Assembly (NCBI GenBank): GCA_944389395.1
Contig: CALXME010000015.1
Span: forward strand, 1-36,801
Direction of reading: 5' to 3'
Length of the DNA stretch: 36,801 nt
From: an uncultured Clostridia bacterium
Lineage (GTDB): Bacteria > Bacillota > Clostridia > TANB77 > CAG-508
This document shows, piece after piece, positions 17,124-25,678 of the stretch (positions are counted from its first letter, which is position 1; the number at the start of each line of letters is the position of its first letter). Under the pieces are notes generated by a model that had not been told where the DNA came from, made no database searches, and saw nothing but the letters and a program-made list of their open reading frames with translations. The position numbers and the translations under genes are program-made.

Positions 17124-19013
17124 TCAATAATTTGCCGTGAAGTTTATTTGAATCACAAACAAATCCCCTTGTATTTCAATAGACAACTTTCCACCTTGCA
17201 AAGCGACTAAATCCTTACTAATAGATAAACCTAATCCGCTTCCAGAAGTGCTTCTTGATTTATCTCCTCTCACAAAACGTTCCATCAATTCTTCTGGTGA
17301 AATATTTAATTTTTCTTTTGAAATATTTTTTATTGTAAATACGATTTCTTGATTTTTCTTCTCTAATTCTACATATACTCTTGTATTTTCTAAAGAATAT
17401 TTCACTACATTTTGATATAAATTTTCAAATACTCTCCACATTTTTTTACCATCTAATGGTATTATTACATTTTCTTCTGGTAAATTACTAATTAACTCTA
17501 ATTTTCTTTGTTCTAATTTTTCTGCAAATTCTCCATTTGCTTGTAAGATTATTTCTTTAAAGTCTAATTTTTCTAAATGAACAGTTTCATTTCCAGAAGA
17601 AATCTTGGAGGCTTCTATTAAGTCTTCTGTCAAATTTTTTAATTTTTTTGTTTTTTCATCTAATATATGAATATATTTTTTGGCATTTTCATTTTCTATT
17701 TTTTCTTTTTTTAATAAATCTGTATAATTTATAATAGATGTTAAAGGAGTTTTTAAATCATGAGATACATTTGTGATTAAATCTGTTTTTAATCTTTCTG
17801 ATTTTAGTTTTTCTTCTATTGATGTTTGTACTTTATATTGTAAAGCATTGATATTATCTACTAATGGTTTTAACCATTTATTTTGTGTTTTTATTTTTAT
17901 TTCATTATCTTGTTTCATATTTTCTTGTAGTTTTTTAGTAATCTCTATAATTTCTATTTTTTGTCTTAATTGATTTAAACATATTAGAGTATATATTAGT
18001 ATCCAAGTTATATCTTCCCATTTTCCTATTGTGTTTCCAAATTGTCCTATTAAGTAGTATGTTATGATACAAGAAATAATATATATTAGGATAATAGGAA
18101 ATAATTTTTTCATATTTTCCATTATTTTAGTTGTTATTATCCAGTTAGTATATTGTTTATTTTTTATTCTTTTTACAATTCCAATATATATTTTGGTTAC
18201 TGTTATATATGACATGATATATATGAACCATTTTACTTCATTTTCTAACATATTTAAGAAATAGCTTTCTCCTGTTATCATTCTTATTCCATTTATTCCT
18301 ATCAAAGCTAATATTACTATTATTTCTTCTAAAGATAATTGTTCTATCCATTTCGTTTTTGTTTTTTCTGATATTTGTCTTGTGATAGAAATTATGGCAA
18401 GTATGGCAATGATTCCAGCTATTGTAATAATAGCTAATCTTTGTGGAATGTGATAACTAAAATCTTCGTAATTTTCTTTCCTTCTTTTGATATAATCATC
18501 ACTTGTGAAACTATCTATTCTAATATAGACATCTAATTTTTGAAATTTACTTTGATCTGCATGAAACTGAAATCTTTCTAAATATTCTTGATTAGTTTCT
18601 GCTTGGCTATTTAGTTTACAAATATAATATCTTTGACTATTTTTAAAATTTGTCATTAATTCTTTTAGTTCTTGTTCATCATTTGTTATATTACTAATTA
18701 ACATGGTTTCTCCATTTGTTTTTTGAATATCTAAAATATATTCTGTATTGGTGTTAATTCTTCGAAGAATTAGGAATCTTTCCTGATCGTACTTATCTAG
18801 TTCAATACCTCTATCCACACAATTTTCTATTGTTTTAATCTGCTCTAAAAAAATTGTTCCAAAGCTTCTTGTTTTGGTGAAATCTTTTTCTTGAAAAGGT
18901 TCTAATCCATAGTTCTGAATAATTGGCAAAATCTTATAATATCCTGTTGCTAAAAAAATGGTGACACTAATAAATAATATTATTTTTTTCCAAAATAACT
19001 TGTCTAATTTCAC
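17124..19013 (-). CDS. VanS/PhoR-like membrane sensor histidine kinase
   Basis: 629 residues. One N-terminal helix (~10-27), an extracytoplasmic segment (~30-190), then about six further hydrophobic helices (~190-360), a linker coiled-coil, and the kinase core: HisKA with NVSHDLKTPLTSIINYTDLL (phospho-accepting His), the N box NLYQNVVKYSLEN, and G boxes SGSGLGLSISKDL. It starts at GTG five bases after the response-regulator stop, with RBS AAAGGAAATTAAATAAA, so the pair is cotranscribed. The signal is unknown. The multi-helix sensor and the two upstream glycosyltransferase genes would fit envelope sensing, but that is inference. It is the last gene before element E copy 1. Confidence 0.9.
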   Translation of the reverse strand: MKLDKLFWKKIILFISVTIFLATGYYKILPIIQNYGLEPFQEKDFTKTRSFGTIFLEQIKTIENCVDRGIELDKYDQERFLILRRINTNTEYILDIQKTNGETMLISNITNDEQELKELMTNFKNSQRYYICKLNSQAETNQEYLERFQFHADQSKFQKLDVYIRIDSFTSDDYIKRRKENYEDFSYHIPQRLAIITIAGIIAILAIISITRQISEKTKTKWIEQLSLEEIIVILALIGINGIRMITGESYFLNMLENEVKWFIYIMSYITVTKIYIGIVKRIKNKQYTNWIITTKIMENMKKLFPIILIYIISCIITYYLIGQFGNTIGKWEDITWILIYTLICLNQLRQKIEIIEITKKLQENMKQDNEIKIKTQNKWLKPLVDNINALQYKVQTSIEEKLKSERLKTDLITNVSHDLKTPLTSIINYTDLLKKEKIENENAKKYIHILDEKTKKLKNLTEDLIEASKISSGNETVHLEKLDFKEIILQANGEFAEKLEQRKLELISNLPEENVIIPLDGKKMWRVFENLYQNVVKYSLENTRVYVELEKKNQEIVFTIKNISKEKLNISPEELMERFVRGDKSRSTSGSGLGLSISKDLVALQGGKLSIEIQGDLFVIQINFTANY

Positions 19014-19018
19014 TTTAT

Positions 19019-19708
19019 TTAATTTCCTTTCTCTATTTTATATCCCAATCCCCATACAGCCTTTAAATATTTTGGTGCTTTTGGATTTATTTCTATTTTA
19101 TCTCTAATATGGCAAATATGAACTACTACCTTTTTTTCATAACCATCAAAAGGTTCTTCCCATACATTTTCATAAATTTGTTTAATCGAAAAAACTTGTC
19201 CCTTATTGCTAGCTAAAAAATATAATACTTTATATTCCATTGGTGTTAGTTTAACAAGTTCTCCATCTACCTTTACTTCTTTTGTTTTATCATTGATTTC
19301 TAATCCATCTATTTTAATTCCATCTTGGGAAAAATTATTTTCCAACCTACAATACCTTCTTAAATTTGCTTTTACTCTTGCAATTAATTCTAATGGTTCA
19401 AAAGGTTTTTCTATATAGTCATCTGCACCTGCATTTAGACCTGTTATTTTATCTAAACTTTCTGTTTTTGCTGAAACAAATATAATAGGAATACTACTTA
19501 TTTTTCTAATTTTTCTAGCTAATGTAATTCCATCTATATCAGGCATCATTACATCTAATAAGGCTAATTTTATATCTTGCTTTTGTATGATTTCCATTGC
19601 ATTTTTACTTTCTAGACATATGGTTACTTGATATCCTTCTTCTTCTAAATAAATTTGTATTGCTTCAGCAATTTCTTTTTCATCTTCAACCACTAAAATA
19701 TGTTCCAT
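19019..19708 (-). CDS. OmpR/PhoB-family response regulator
   Basis: 229 residues. Receiver domain with acidic pocket EDE (8-10), phosphorylated Asp in LLDVMMPDIDG (~51-61), conserved Ser/Thr in VSAKTE and Lys in YIEKPFEPLELIARV. The C-terminal winged-helix DNA-binding domain (~130-229) has KLTPMEYKVLYFLASNKGQVFS and VVVHICHIRDKIEINPK...VWGLGYKIE. It most resembles VanR-like regulators. Strong RBS GGGGAGGTTCTTTAA; own promoter just upstream. Its partner is the histidine kinase immediately downstream. Targets may include its own cassette, but no binding sites can be assigned. Confidence 0.93.
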   Translation of the reverse strand: MEHILVVEDEKEIAEAIQIYLEEEGYQVTICLESKNAMEIIQKQDIKLALLDVMMPDIDGITLARKIRKISSIPIIFVSAKTESLDKITGLNAGADDYIEKPFEPLELIARVKANLRRYCRLENNFSQDGIKIDGLEINDKTKEVKVDGELVKLTPMEYKVLYFLASNKGQVFSIKQIYENVWEEPFDGYEKKVVVHICHIRDKIEINPKAPKYLKAVWGLGYKIEKGN

Positions 19709-19731
19709 TTAAAGAACCTCCCCTTTTGCTT

Positions 19732-19740
19732 ATTATAACA
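19732..19740 (-). promoter_or_regulatory. promoter for the two-component system
   Basis: Minus-strand TGTTATAAT (19740-19732): an extended -10 with perfect TATAAT, lying just upstream of the response-regulator Shine-Dalgarno sequence. The -35 (TTTCTA) is poor and falls at the end of the preceding gene. Confidence 0.45.
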
Positions 19741-19753
19741 TCCTTTATTTTCT

Positions 19754-21253
19754 TTAGAAAGTTACCTGATAAATTTGTACAGCATTCATATTTTGAAGCC
19801 ATTGCAAATTTAATTTTTCTTTCCATTTTTCTATTTCTTTTTCTTCTCCTATTAAAATAAATTCTTGTTTTTGCCTTTTTATTTCTTCTAATATATCATT
19901 TCCTGTTTCTCCTTCTAATATAATAGATTTGTCTGTTAATGTAAATAGATAAATATCGTCTAAAAATCTATTATTTTGTGGATTAAAAAGATATACTATT
20001 GGTTTATTTTCTGTTTCTATTTTTTGCACAATAGTTTTATATTGTGTATATGTAAAATCTGGTTTTATTTTTGTTATATTTGGACTATATAATAAAATTG
20101 CATATAAAAATATTATAATAAATAGTGTTTCTTTTTCTTTTCTTCCTTTTTTTATAATTTTTTTAGTTATATAAAGTATGCTTATAATAATACTACTGTA
20201 AATTGGCATGATATATCTTACTTCTATGTAAGGTGCTTTTGGGATTACGATGCAAAAATATAAGATAATTGGTATTATTAGTAAATATATTGCTTTTTCG
20301 TTTTTTGTTTCTTTTCCCTTATTTTTTTTGTATAAAAATATTAAAATAATAATAAACGGAATTGCTAAATAATGAAATATTTCTTTGTTTATGATTTGCA
20401 AATATCCTGTTATTTGTATTAGTAAATTTTGATGTTCGGTTTGTCCAATTCCACGATAACTAAAAAAGATATGTTGTATTATATAAGGAAAAATACATAA
20501 ATATAGGATACCTGTTGCTATGACAGTAATTTGGTAATTTTTTAGTTGTTTATAATCTTTTTTCTTCCAGCAGTTTAAACTATATACAAGATAAATTCCT
20601 AACCCATATAGTAATACATAATAATGTGTTAAACCTCCGAATAAAAGACTGAAACTAATTATGATATAATCTTTTATTTTCACAGTTGGTTTATTCCATA
20701 TTCTTACATGTACAAATGTTATGACTAATGTCATTAAATTTGCTAGTTCGTACATTCTAATATAAGTACTACTATTCAAAGAAATTAAGCTAAATCCATT
20801 GATGACACAAGCTAAAATACCATAAATTGGGTTTTTTAAGATGATTTTACTAATTTTATAGATTAAAAAATTGGAAACTGTAAAGAAAATGATATTTAAT
20901 ATAATTCCTGTCCATTTTGTAAAATTATCTATGGTAAAGCTAGCAACCATTCTTAATAAAAAGTAGTAGAGCGGTGGATGTACATCATTTTTTTGATTTT
21001 CATAAACAGGGAGCCAATTGTTTTTTTCTTCTTGATTTACTTCTAAATAATCTAAATAATATTGCTTTGTATGCCAAGTGTTTGAAAAATCAAGATTATC
21101 TGTTATATTTAATCTTTCATAGTTCATTAATCCATAAGAATATGCTTCATCCATATGAAAATATGTTTTTTCATTTCCCATATATATGCGGATGCTAATT
21201 TGTAAAATAGTGATAATTATTAAAATCACTAGTATGGTTTTTTTCCTGCTCAT
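19754..21253 (-). CDS. GT-C family membrane glycosyltransferase (PMT_2/ArnT-like)
   Basis: 499 residues with about ten or more hydrophobic helices. The first loop carries MDEAYSYGLMNY (catalytic-type acidic pair after helix 1), followed by DVHPPLYYFLLR, a signature of PMT_2/GT39-GT83-like enzymes that use polyprenyl-phosphate sugars. A C-terminal soluble part (~420-499) follows. Probable role: transfer of a sugar from a lipid carrier to a wall or surface polymer. I chose ATG 21253, preceded by AAAGGAGAACAAAG; an upstream in-frame start at 21292 has no ribosome binding site. The start overlaps the last 59 bases of the GT2 gene, so translation is probably coupled, and the GT2 product likely supplies the lipid-linked sugar. 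Confidence 0.85.
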   Translation of the reverse strand: MSRKKTILVILIIITILQISIRIYMGNEKTYFHMDEAYSYGLMNYERLNITDNLDFSNTWHTKQYYLDYLEVNQEEKNNWLPVYENQKNDVHPPLYYFLLRMVASFTIDNFTKWTGIILNIIFFTVSNFLIYKISKIILKNPIYGILACVINGFSLISLNSSTYIRMYELANLMTLVITFVHVRIWNKPTVKIKDYIIISFSLLFGGLTHYYVLLYGLGIYLVYSLNCWKKKDYKQLKNYQITVIATGILYLCIFPYIIQHIFFSYRGIGQTEHQNLLIQITGYLQIINKEIFHYLAIPFIIILIFLYKKNKGKETKNEKAIYLLIIPIILYFCIVIPKAPYIEVRYIMPIYSSIIISILYITKKIIKKGRKEKETLFIIIFLYAILLYSPNITKIKPDFTYTQYKTIVQKIETENKPIVYLFNPQNNRFLDDIYLFTLTDKSIILEGETGNDILEEIKRQKQEFILIGEEKEIEKWKEKLNLQWLQNMNAVQIYQVTF

Positions 21254-22211
21254 CTTTGTTCTCCTTTGCCTGATTTGTATGTTTATTTCCATTTATTTGG
21301 TCGATTAAGTAAGTTGGTCTATATTTAGTTTCTTGAAATACCCTTCCTAAATATTCTCCTAAGATGCTAATAAATATCATTTGTATGCTACTTAAAAATA
21401 GAATACCTAAGAAAAGTAAGTTTATTCCTGATATTATTTTGCCTGTTAAGCTAAATAATCCTAATATAACCGCATATAAAATACTAAAACAAATAAATGC
21501 TACACTCATATAACTAATCCATTTTAAAGGAGCAGTAGAAAGAGATGTAATTCCATCTATTGCTAATTGTATTAATTTACTATAATTCCATTTTGTTTTT
21601 CCTGCTATTCTTTTATCTCTTTCAAATAAAATTTCTTTTTTATGATATCCAATCCAATTAAATAAACTTTTACTACATCTGCTTTGTTCTCTCATTTGAC
21701 AAATCGCTATGACACATCTTTTATCTAATAATCTAAAATCTCCAGTATCTTTTTGAATAGGTATTTTACTTATTTTTTCTAATATTTGATAATATATTTT
21801 AGATGTTGTCTTTTTTAACCAAGTTTCTCCTTCTCTGCTTATTCTTTTTGCATAAATATCATCATATCCTTTTTCCCATTCTTGAATAAGTTTTTCTATT
21901 AATTCAGGCGGATCTTGTAAATCTGCATCCATAATAATGACCGCGTCTGAGTCTTTTGCATAATCCAATCCTGCAAGCATCGCTATCTCTTTTCCATAAT
22001 TTCTAGATAAACTAATATATTCAAATCTTTTATCTATTTTTCTACAGTTTTGTATTATTTCTAAGCTTCTATCTTTGCTTCCATCATTAATTAATAAGAC
22101 ATTAAATTGATAGTTTTTTATTTTTGAAATGGTATTGATAATTCTATTTTGTAAAAATGGTATGGTTTCTTCTTCATTATATATTGGTATGACAATACTG
22201 ATTTTTTTCAT
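21195..22211 (-). CDS. GT2 polyprenyl-phosphate glycosyltransferase (DPM1/GtrB-like)
   Basis: 338 residues. GT-A domain: ISIVIPIYNEEETIP (~4-18), LLINDGSKDRS (~39-49), MDADLQDPPELI (~94-105; metal-binding DAD) and acceptor-region SRNYGKEIAMLAGLDYAK. Two C-terminal hydrophobic helices (~235-262 and ~267-292) match GtrB/YkcC-type enzymes that put a sugar from UDP or GDP donors onto undecaprenyl phosphate. The last ~40 residues are hydrophilic and low in complexity; this tail is where the next gene's start and Shine-Dalgarno sequence overlap, so its amino-acid sequence is probably not selected strongly. RBS AAAGGAGAAGGAATC. Upstream is a terminator and a 12-bp palindrome. Confidence 0.9.
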   Translation of the reverse strand: MKKISIVIPIYNEEETIPFLQNRIINTISKIKNYQFNVLLINDGSKDRSLEIIQNCRKIDKRFEYISLSRNYGKEIAMLAGLDYAKDSDAVIIMDADLQDPPELIEKLIQEWEKGYDDIYAKRISREGETWLKKTTSKIYYQILEKISKIPIQKDTGDFRLLDKRCVIAICQMREQSRCSKSLFNWIGYHKKEILFERDKRIAGKTKWNYSKLIQLAIDGITSLSTAPLKWISYMSVAFICFSILYAVILGLFSLTGKIISGINLLFLGILFLSSIQMIFISILGEYLGRVFQETKYRPTYLIDQINGNKHTNQAKENKDEQEKNHTSDFNNYHYFTN

Positions 22212-22250
22212 GATTCCTTCTCCTTTATTTTTTTCTTATCTTAGCATATA

Positions 22251-22262
22251 TATCTTAAGATA
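22251..22262. promoter_or_regulatory. 12-bp palindrome upstream of the glycosyltransferase pair
   Basis: TATCTTAAGATA is perfectly palindromic and lies in the likely promoter (TTGTAT, 16 bases, TAAGAT on the minus strand) of the GT2 gene. It may be a protein-binding site; no regulator can be named. Confidence 0.35.
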
Positions 22263-22291
22263 CAATGTCGAAAAAAGTAAAGATTTAGTAA

Positions 22292-22321
22292 AGAAAAAAG
22301 ATGTAAACAAATTTACATCTT
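22292..22321 (-). terminator. terminator overlapping the nrdG stop codon
   Basis: AAGATGTAAA/TTTACATCTT, a perfect 10-bp stem with a four-base loop and a T run on the minus strand. The nrdG stop codon TAA (22315-22313) is inside the stem, so the terminator encodes the last residues. Confidence 0.85.
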
Positions 22322-22984
22322 CCATCCTCTTCCCTCTGTTTTAACATATTGATTACATTGTTTTAGAATTTCGTTCATTTTTTCTTCTGAAAAAGGTATT
22401 ACTGCAATTCCTTCTATTCTTTTGTATTGTTGTATTACATACTTTTTAGCATTATGTTTCCCTAAATATTTTGCTATTTTTACACAATTTTCTGTATCTA
22501 CATATTTAGGGTATACAGTTGTTCTAAATTCATATTCAGGTATATTTTGTATGATAAAATCTATGCTATTTTTTATATTCTTTATTTTTATGTTCCTTTG
22601 TGTAATTTCATCATAATTTTCCAAATCGTTTTTGATATCCATTCCAATATAAGAAATTTTGTCTTTATTTTTTTCTAGCATATCTGTTTCATATCCATTG
22701 GTATGTAATCCTACTTTGAATCCGTTTTTATATAGTAAATCCACTATTTCTTGAAATTGTGAATCCATTGTACATTCTCCTCCTGAAAGGATAATATGTG
22801 AAATAAATGGTTTTCTTTCTAATAATTTAGGAAATACTTCTTTTTTAAAATCAATTTCTTGTGCTTTTTTAATATCTTTATTTTGACAATATTCACAGTC
22901 AAAGTTGCATCTATCAAAGAATAAAGTCGTACATACCTTTCCTGGATAATCTAACATACTAGACCATATTACTGATTTTAACAT
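22313..22984 (-). CDS. nrdG: anaerobic ribonucleotide reductase activating protein (radical SAM)
   Basis: 223 residues. The radical-SAM cluster motif is CNFDCEYC (CxxxCxxC, ~25-32), with GGECT (~68-72) for SAM binding, preceded by SSMLDYPGKVCTTLFFDRC. It uses a 4Fe-4S cluster and S-adenosylmethionine to make the glycyl radical on NrdD. The start chosen is ATG 22984 behind AAGGAG; a longer frame would begin inside the preceding gene. It lies 10 bases after the glutaredoxin-like gene in an nrdD-grx-nrdG operon. The YjjW/PFL-activase family is related, but the neighbour NrdD fixes the assignment. Confidence 0.93.
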   Translation of the reverse strand: MLKSVIWSSMLDYPGKVCTTLFFDRCNFDCEYCQNKDIKKAQEIDFKKEVFPKLLERKPFISHIILSGGECTMDSQFQEIVDLLYKNGFKVGLHTNGYETDMLEKNKDKISYIGMDIKNDLENYDEITQRNIKIKNIKNSIDFIIQNIPEYEFRTTVYPKYVDTENCVKIAKYLGKHNAKKYVIQQYKRIEGIAVIPFSEEKMNEILKQCNQYVKTEGRGWKM

Positions 22985-22994
22985 ATTTTTCTCC

Positions 22995-23219
22995 TTATTT
23001 ACCAGTTGCAAATTGTGCTAGTTCTTCTACTTCTCCTGCTTTTATTGCTCCATTTACTTCCAATGCTGGTACTTGATAAATATCATTTTCTATTAATTTT
23101 GCTCTTGCTTTAAAATCTTCTTCTATATTTACTTCTTCATAATCTATTGCTCCTTCTTGAAAAATCCCTTTTAATGCTTGACATCTTGGACATGTTGTTG
23201 TTGTATATATTTTTACCAT
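22995..23219 (-). CDS. glutaredoxin/NrdH-like redox protein
   Basis: 74 residues. A mini-thioredoxin fold with MVKIYTTTTCPRCQALKG, a CPRC redox motif at residues 10-13, and the cis-proline VPAL (~50-53). Between nrdD and nrdG, it is likely the dithiol donor, or cysteine reducer, of this anaerobic ribonucleotide reductase. RBS AAGGAGGAATAAAAA, directly after three tandem hairpin repeats. Class III enzymes classically use formate as reductant, but a subgroup uses a thioredoxin/glutaredoxin-like protein; this neighbour favours that type. Confidence 0.88.
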   Translation of the reverse strand: MVKIYTTTTCPRCQALKGIFQEGAIDYEEVNIEEDFKARAKLIENDIYQVPALEVNGAIKAGEVEELAQFATGK

Positions 23220-23234
23220 TTTTTATTCCTCCTT

Positions 23235-23333
23235 TTTTTGGCATTGGTTCCTGGTTTGAATGCCAACTTTTTGGCATTGGTTCCTGGTTTGAATGCCAAT
23301 TTTTTGGCATTGGTTCCAGGTTTAGCTGCCAAC
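23235..23333. repeat. three tandem 33-bp hairpin repeats
   Basis: Units 23235-23267, 23268-23300 and 23301-23333, head to tail. Units 1 and 2 differ at one base; unit 3 is more diverged. Each contains the inverted arms TTGGCATT/AATGCCAA (TTGGCA core in unit 3) around a 13-base loop. Unit 3 overlaps the end of nrdD and supplies its stop codon; unit 1 abuts the Shine-Dalgarno sequence of the glutaredoxin gene. Confidence 0.9.
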
Positions 23334-25478
23334 TTTTTCTCTTTTTCTATCTTCTAGTTCTGCTCTTTTTCCAGAGTTGAATTTATCAATAAATACATAA
23401 TATCCTGTAATTCTTGTTACTCCTCTTACATTTTCACTTCCACATTTTGGACATTTATCTAATAATCCGTTATGTCTTGTGTTGCAATCTTTGCATAATG
23501 TGTATTCTGGTGATAATACCCATTGTACACATTTTGTTTTCTCCCATGTTGTTTTTACTAATTCATAAATTGCTTTTGGATCTGGTTCATTTTCTCCACC
23601 CCAAATATGTATCATACTACCTGCTTCTACTAAGTTATGGAATTTAGATTGTTTCATTAATCTTGTGATATAATCCACATCACTATCTGTTGCAAAGTGT
23701 ACAGAGTTTGTATAATAAATACCAAATTCGTTTTTCTTAACAAATGCTTTATCTCCATATTTTTTGACATCTAATTTTGCAAATCTTCCTGCTGTGGATT
23801 CTGCTGGTGTTTCTTCTAATTTCATATTTATTCCGTATTTTGCAGATAATTTTTTGGTTTCATGATACATATAAGAGATAATTTGTAAACCTAAAGAATA
23901 TGCTTCGTCAGTTTCATGCATTTCTTTCCCGATTAAATTGTAAACACATTCATTTAAACCGACTATTCCTATTAAGTAAGATATATTTTTTAATCTTACA
24001 TAAGGTTCTCCATCCATTCCTTTGGTATAAAAACTTAATGGTGAATTTTCTAAATTTGCTAGTTTCCACACATAGTCTTGTCTAATAATATGAGCTCTTG
24101 CAGCTTTATCCATACATTTAGATAATTCTTCATAAAAAGTATTCATATCTTTATCTGATTTTAGTGCCATTCTTGGTAAGTTAATAGATACATTTTGTCC
24201 TCCTACAAATCTTAATTCTTCTGGTGTGTCAATTAATTTTTTATCTTCTTCTGTGAAGTCAATTTTTAGTCTACAACATTGTGATACTGAAAATGCATTT
24301 CTATCAAAAATAAAGTAAGGACATCCTGTTTTGCTAGAAGATTCACAAGCTAGCATTAGTAATTGTTTTGCTACTGGATCTGTAAATGATTCACCATTAA
24401 TATGTAAATTGATTTTTGGGAATGCAAATGGCATTCCGTCTGCATCACCTTCTCCTATTACTTCTAAGATGGCTTTTGTAAATAATGCAGATTCTTTTGC
24501 AAAATCTTCATACCTTACTAAATGATATCCTGTTTCTTCTGCATATTTTTTTGCTTCTTCTTGGGTATCAAAATAAAATATATTTTCAAGATAATCTTTC
24601 ACCATATATTTTCCTCTTGCACCCATTGCTAAAACTTTTTTGTAATGTTCTGGTATAGATAAATATACATTAAAATCTGTAAAAGCAACTTGTCCTCCTC
24701 TTGCTCCCGCTAGTTGAGATAGGTCAAAGATTAATGTTTGTGCTAATTGTTTTATTTCTTTATAATTCATATTTGTTAAAAGTGGTGCAAAAAATATATT
24801 TAATGCTTCCCATCCAATTGCTCCTGCAAATTGACTTTGTAAAAATTGGGTTATAGAACAAATATGTCTTGCCAATACATTAGCACTATTTGCTGGTTTT
24901 GAATTAGAAGGTATTGTTGGGATATTTTTTATTCCATTTTTCTTAATATATTCTGGTGAATGACCTGAACAATAAAAACGGTCTATCATTCCTAAATCAT
25001 GTATATGTATTTCACCATTTAAATGTGATTCCGAAATATCAGCAGGGAATATTTCTCTTAATGCATATTCTTTTAAAATTCTATCTGCTAATGTTAAATT
25101 AATTGATTCTGGGTTATGTGCTGTGTTTCCGTTTTCTTTATTTGCATTTTCTATAATTTCTGTTACATTATAAAATGGAATATTTACTTCTGAATTTGAT
25201 TTTAAAACTTTGTTTAACCCTCTTTCAAATAATTCATTATTTACTAACGATCTTATTAAAGAAGTATCTACTGTTTTCATTTCTGCTTTTTGCAATTTTT
25301 CTGTTACTGATTTTGCTACTTCTTTTGCAAGACTCTCCTCACAATTTGCTTCTTTTACTAAAGCTTCTACAATTTTTGTTTCATCATACTCTTGTCTTTC
25401 TGCTTTATCTGCTGAGTCTACCATTAAAGCGAAATCAAGAGAATTTGTTTTTTTGCTAAATTTGACAACGTTTAACAT
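23322..25478 (-). CDS. nrdD: anaerobic (class III) ribonucleoside-triphosphate reductase
   Basis: 718 residues, full length. N-terminal ATP-cone (~15-105), then the ten-stranded barrel with active-site cysteines (e.g. CSITQF, CRLKIDF), a C-terminal zinc site CKDCNTRHNGLLDKCPKC, and the glycyl-radical motif RITGYYVFIDKF (radical Gly). It reduces NTPs to dNTPs without oxygen, so the cell can live anaerobically. The start is ATG 25478 after GGGGGAAG; an upstream in-frame ATG at 25520 lacks one. The last three codons (VGS) and the stop derive from a tandem hairpin repeat. Operon: nrdD-grx-nrdG. Upstream lies a 14-bp palindrome and -10 TATAAT. Confidence 0.96.
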   Translation of the reverse strand: MLNVVKFSKKTNSLDFALMVDSADKAERQEYDETKIVEALVKEANCEESLAKEVAKSVTEKLQKAEMKTVDTSLIRSLVNNELFERGLNKVLKSNSEVNIPFYNVTEIIENANKENGNTAHNPESINLTLADRILKEYALREIFPADISESHLNGEIHIHDLGMIDRFYCSGHSPEYIKKNGIKNIPTIPSNSKPANSANVLARHICSITQFLQSQFAGAIGWEALNIFFAPLLTNMNYKEIKQLAQTLIFDLSQLAGARGGQVAFTDFNVYLSIPEHYKKVLAMGARGKYMVKDYLENIFYFDTQEEAKKYAEETGYHLVRYEDFAKESALFTKAILEVIGEGDADGMPFAFPKINLHINGESFTDPVAKQLLMLACESSSKTGCPYFIFDRNAFSVSQCCRLKIDFTEEDKKLIDTPEELRFVGGQNVSINLPRMALKSDKDMNTFYEELSKCMDKAARAHIIRQDYVWKLANLENSPLSFYTKGMDGEPYVRLKNISYLIGIVGLNECVYNLIGKEMHETDEAYSLGLQIISYMYHETKKLSAKYGINMKLEETPAESTAGRFAKLDVKKYGDKAFVKKNEFGIYYTNSVHFATDSDVDYITRLMKQSKFHNLVEAGSMIHIWGGENEPDPKAIYELVKTTWEKTKCVQWVLSPEYTLCKDCNTRHNGLLDKCPKCGSENVRGVTRITGYYVFIDKFNSGKRAELEDRKREKVGS

Positions 25479-25508
25479 ATTTCTTCCCCCTTTTTTATTG
25501 TTGATTTG

Positions 25509-25549
25509 ATTATATATCAATTTTTCTTTTTTTCTGTTGCAATTGCAAC
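25509..25549 (-). promoter_or_regulatory. nrdD promoter region with a 14-bp palindrome
   Basis: Minus-strand TATAAT at 25514-25509 upstream of nrdD. A perfect palindrome GTTGCAATTGCAAC (25536-25549) occupies the -35 area, where an activator or repressor could bind. It does not match the NrdR box I know (ACACNATATNTNGTGT type). Confidence 0.45.
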
Positions 25550-25617
25550 TAATTATTTTTTTTATTCTGTTTTGCTTGTGGTTCTAAGTATTATTTTTTA
25601 TATTACATTTATATTAC

Positions 25618-25655
25618 AAATCTGCTAAGGGAAACGTACTTTTTTGGCTGATTTT
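25618..25655. repeat. small palindromic repeat, family C copy 3
   Basis: On the minus strand AATCAGCCAAAAAAGTACGT then TTCCCTTAGCAGATT. It aligns with copy 2 along its length but is inverted, so copies 2 and 3 flank element E copy 2 head to head. Confidence 0.65.
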
Positions 25656-25678
25656 ATGTTATGTGTTATCATTTATTT

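Noticed and set aside
19597..19860. Plus-strand open frames opposite real genes throughout the window (this one as example)
   Set aside because: They are Phe/Leu/Ser-rich reverse-strand shadows of Lys/Glu/Ile-rich genes, without ribosome binding sites or conserved motifs.
23235..23333. CRISPR array
   Set aside because: The three units are directly adjacent with no spacers; they are tandem hairpins.
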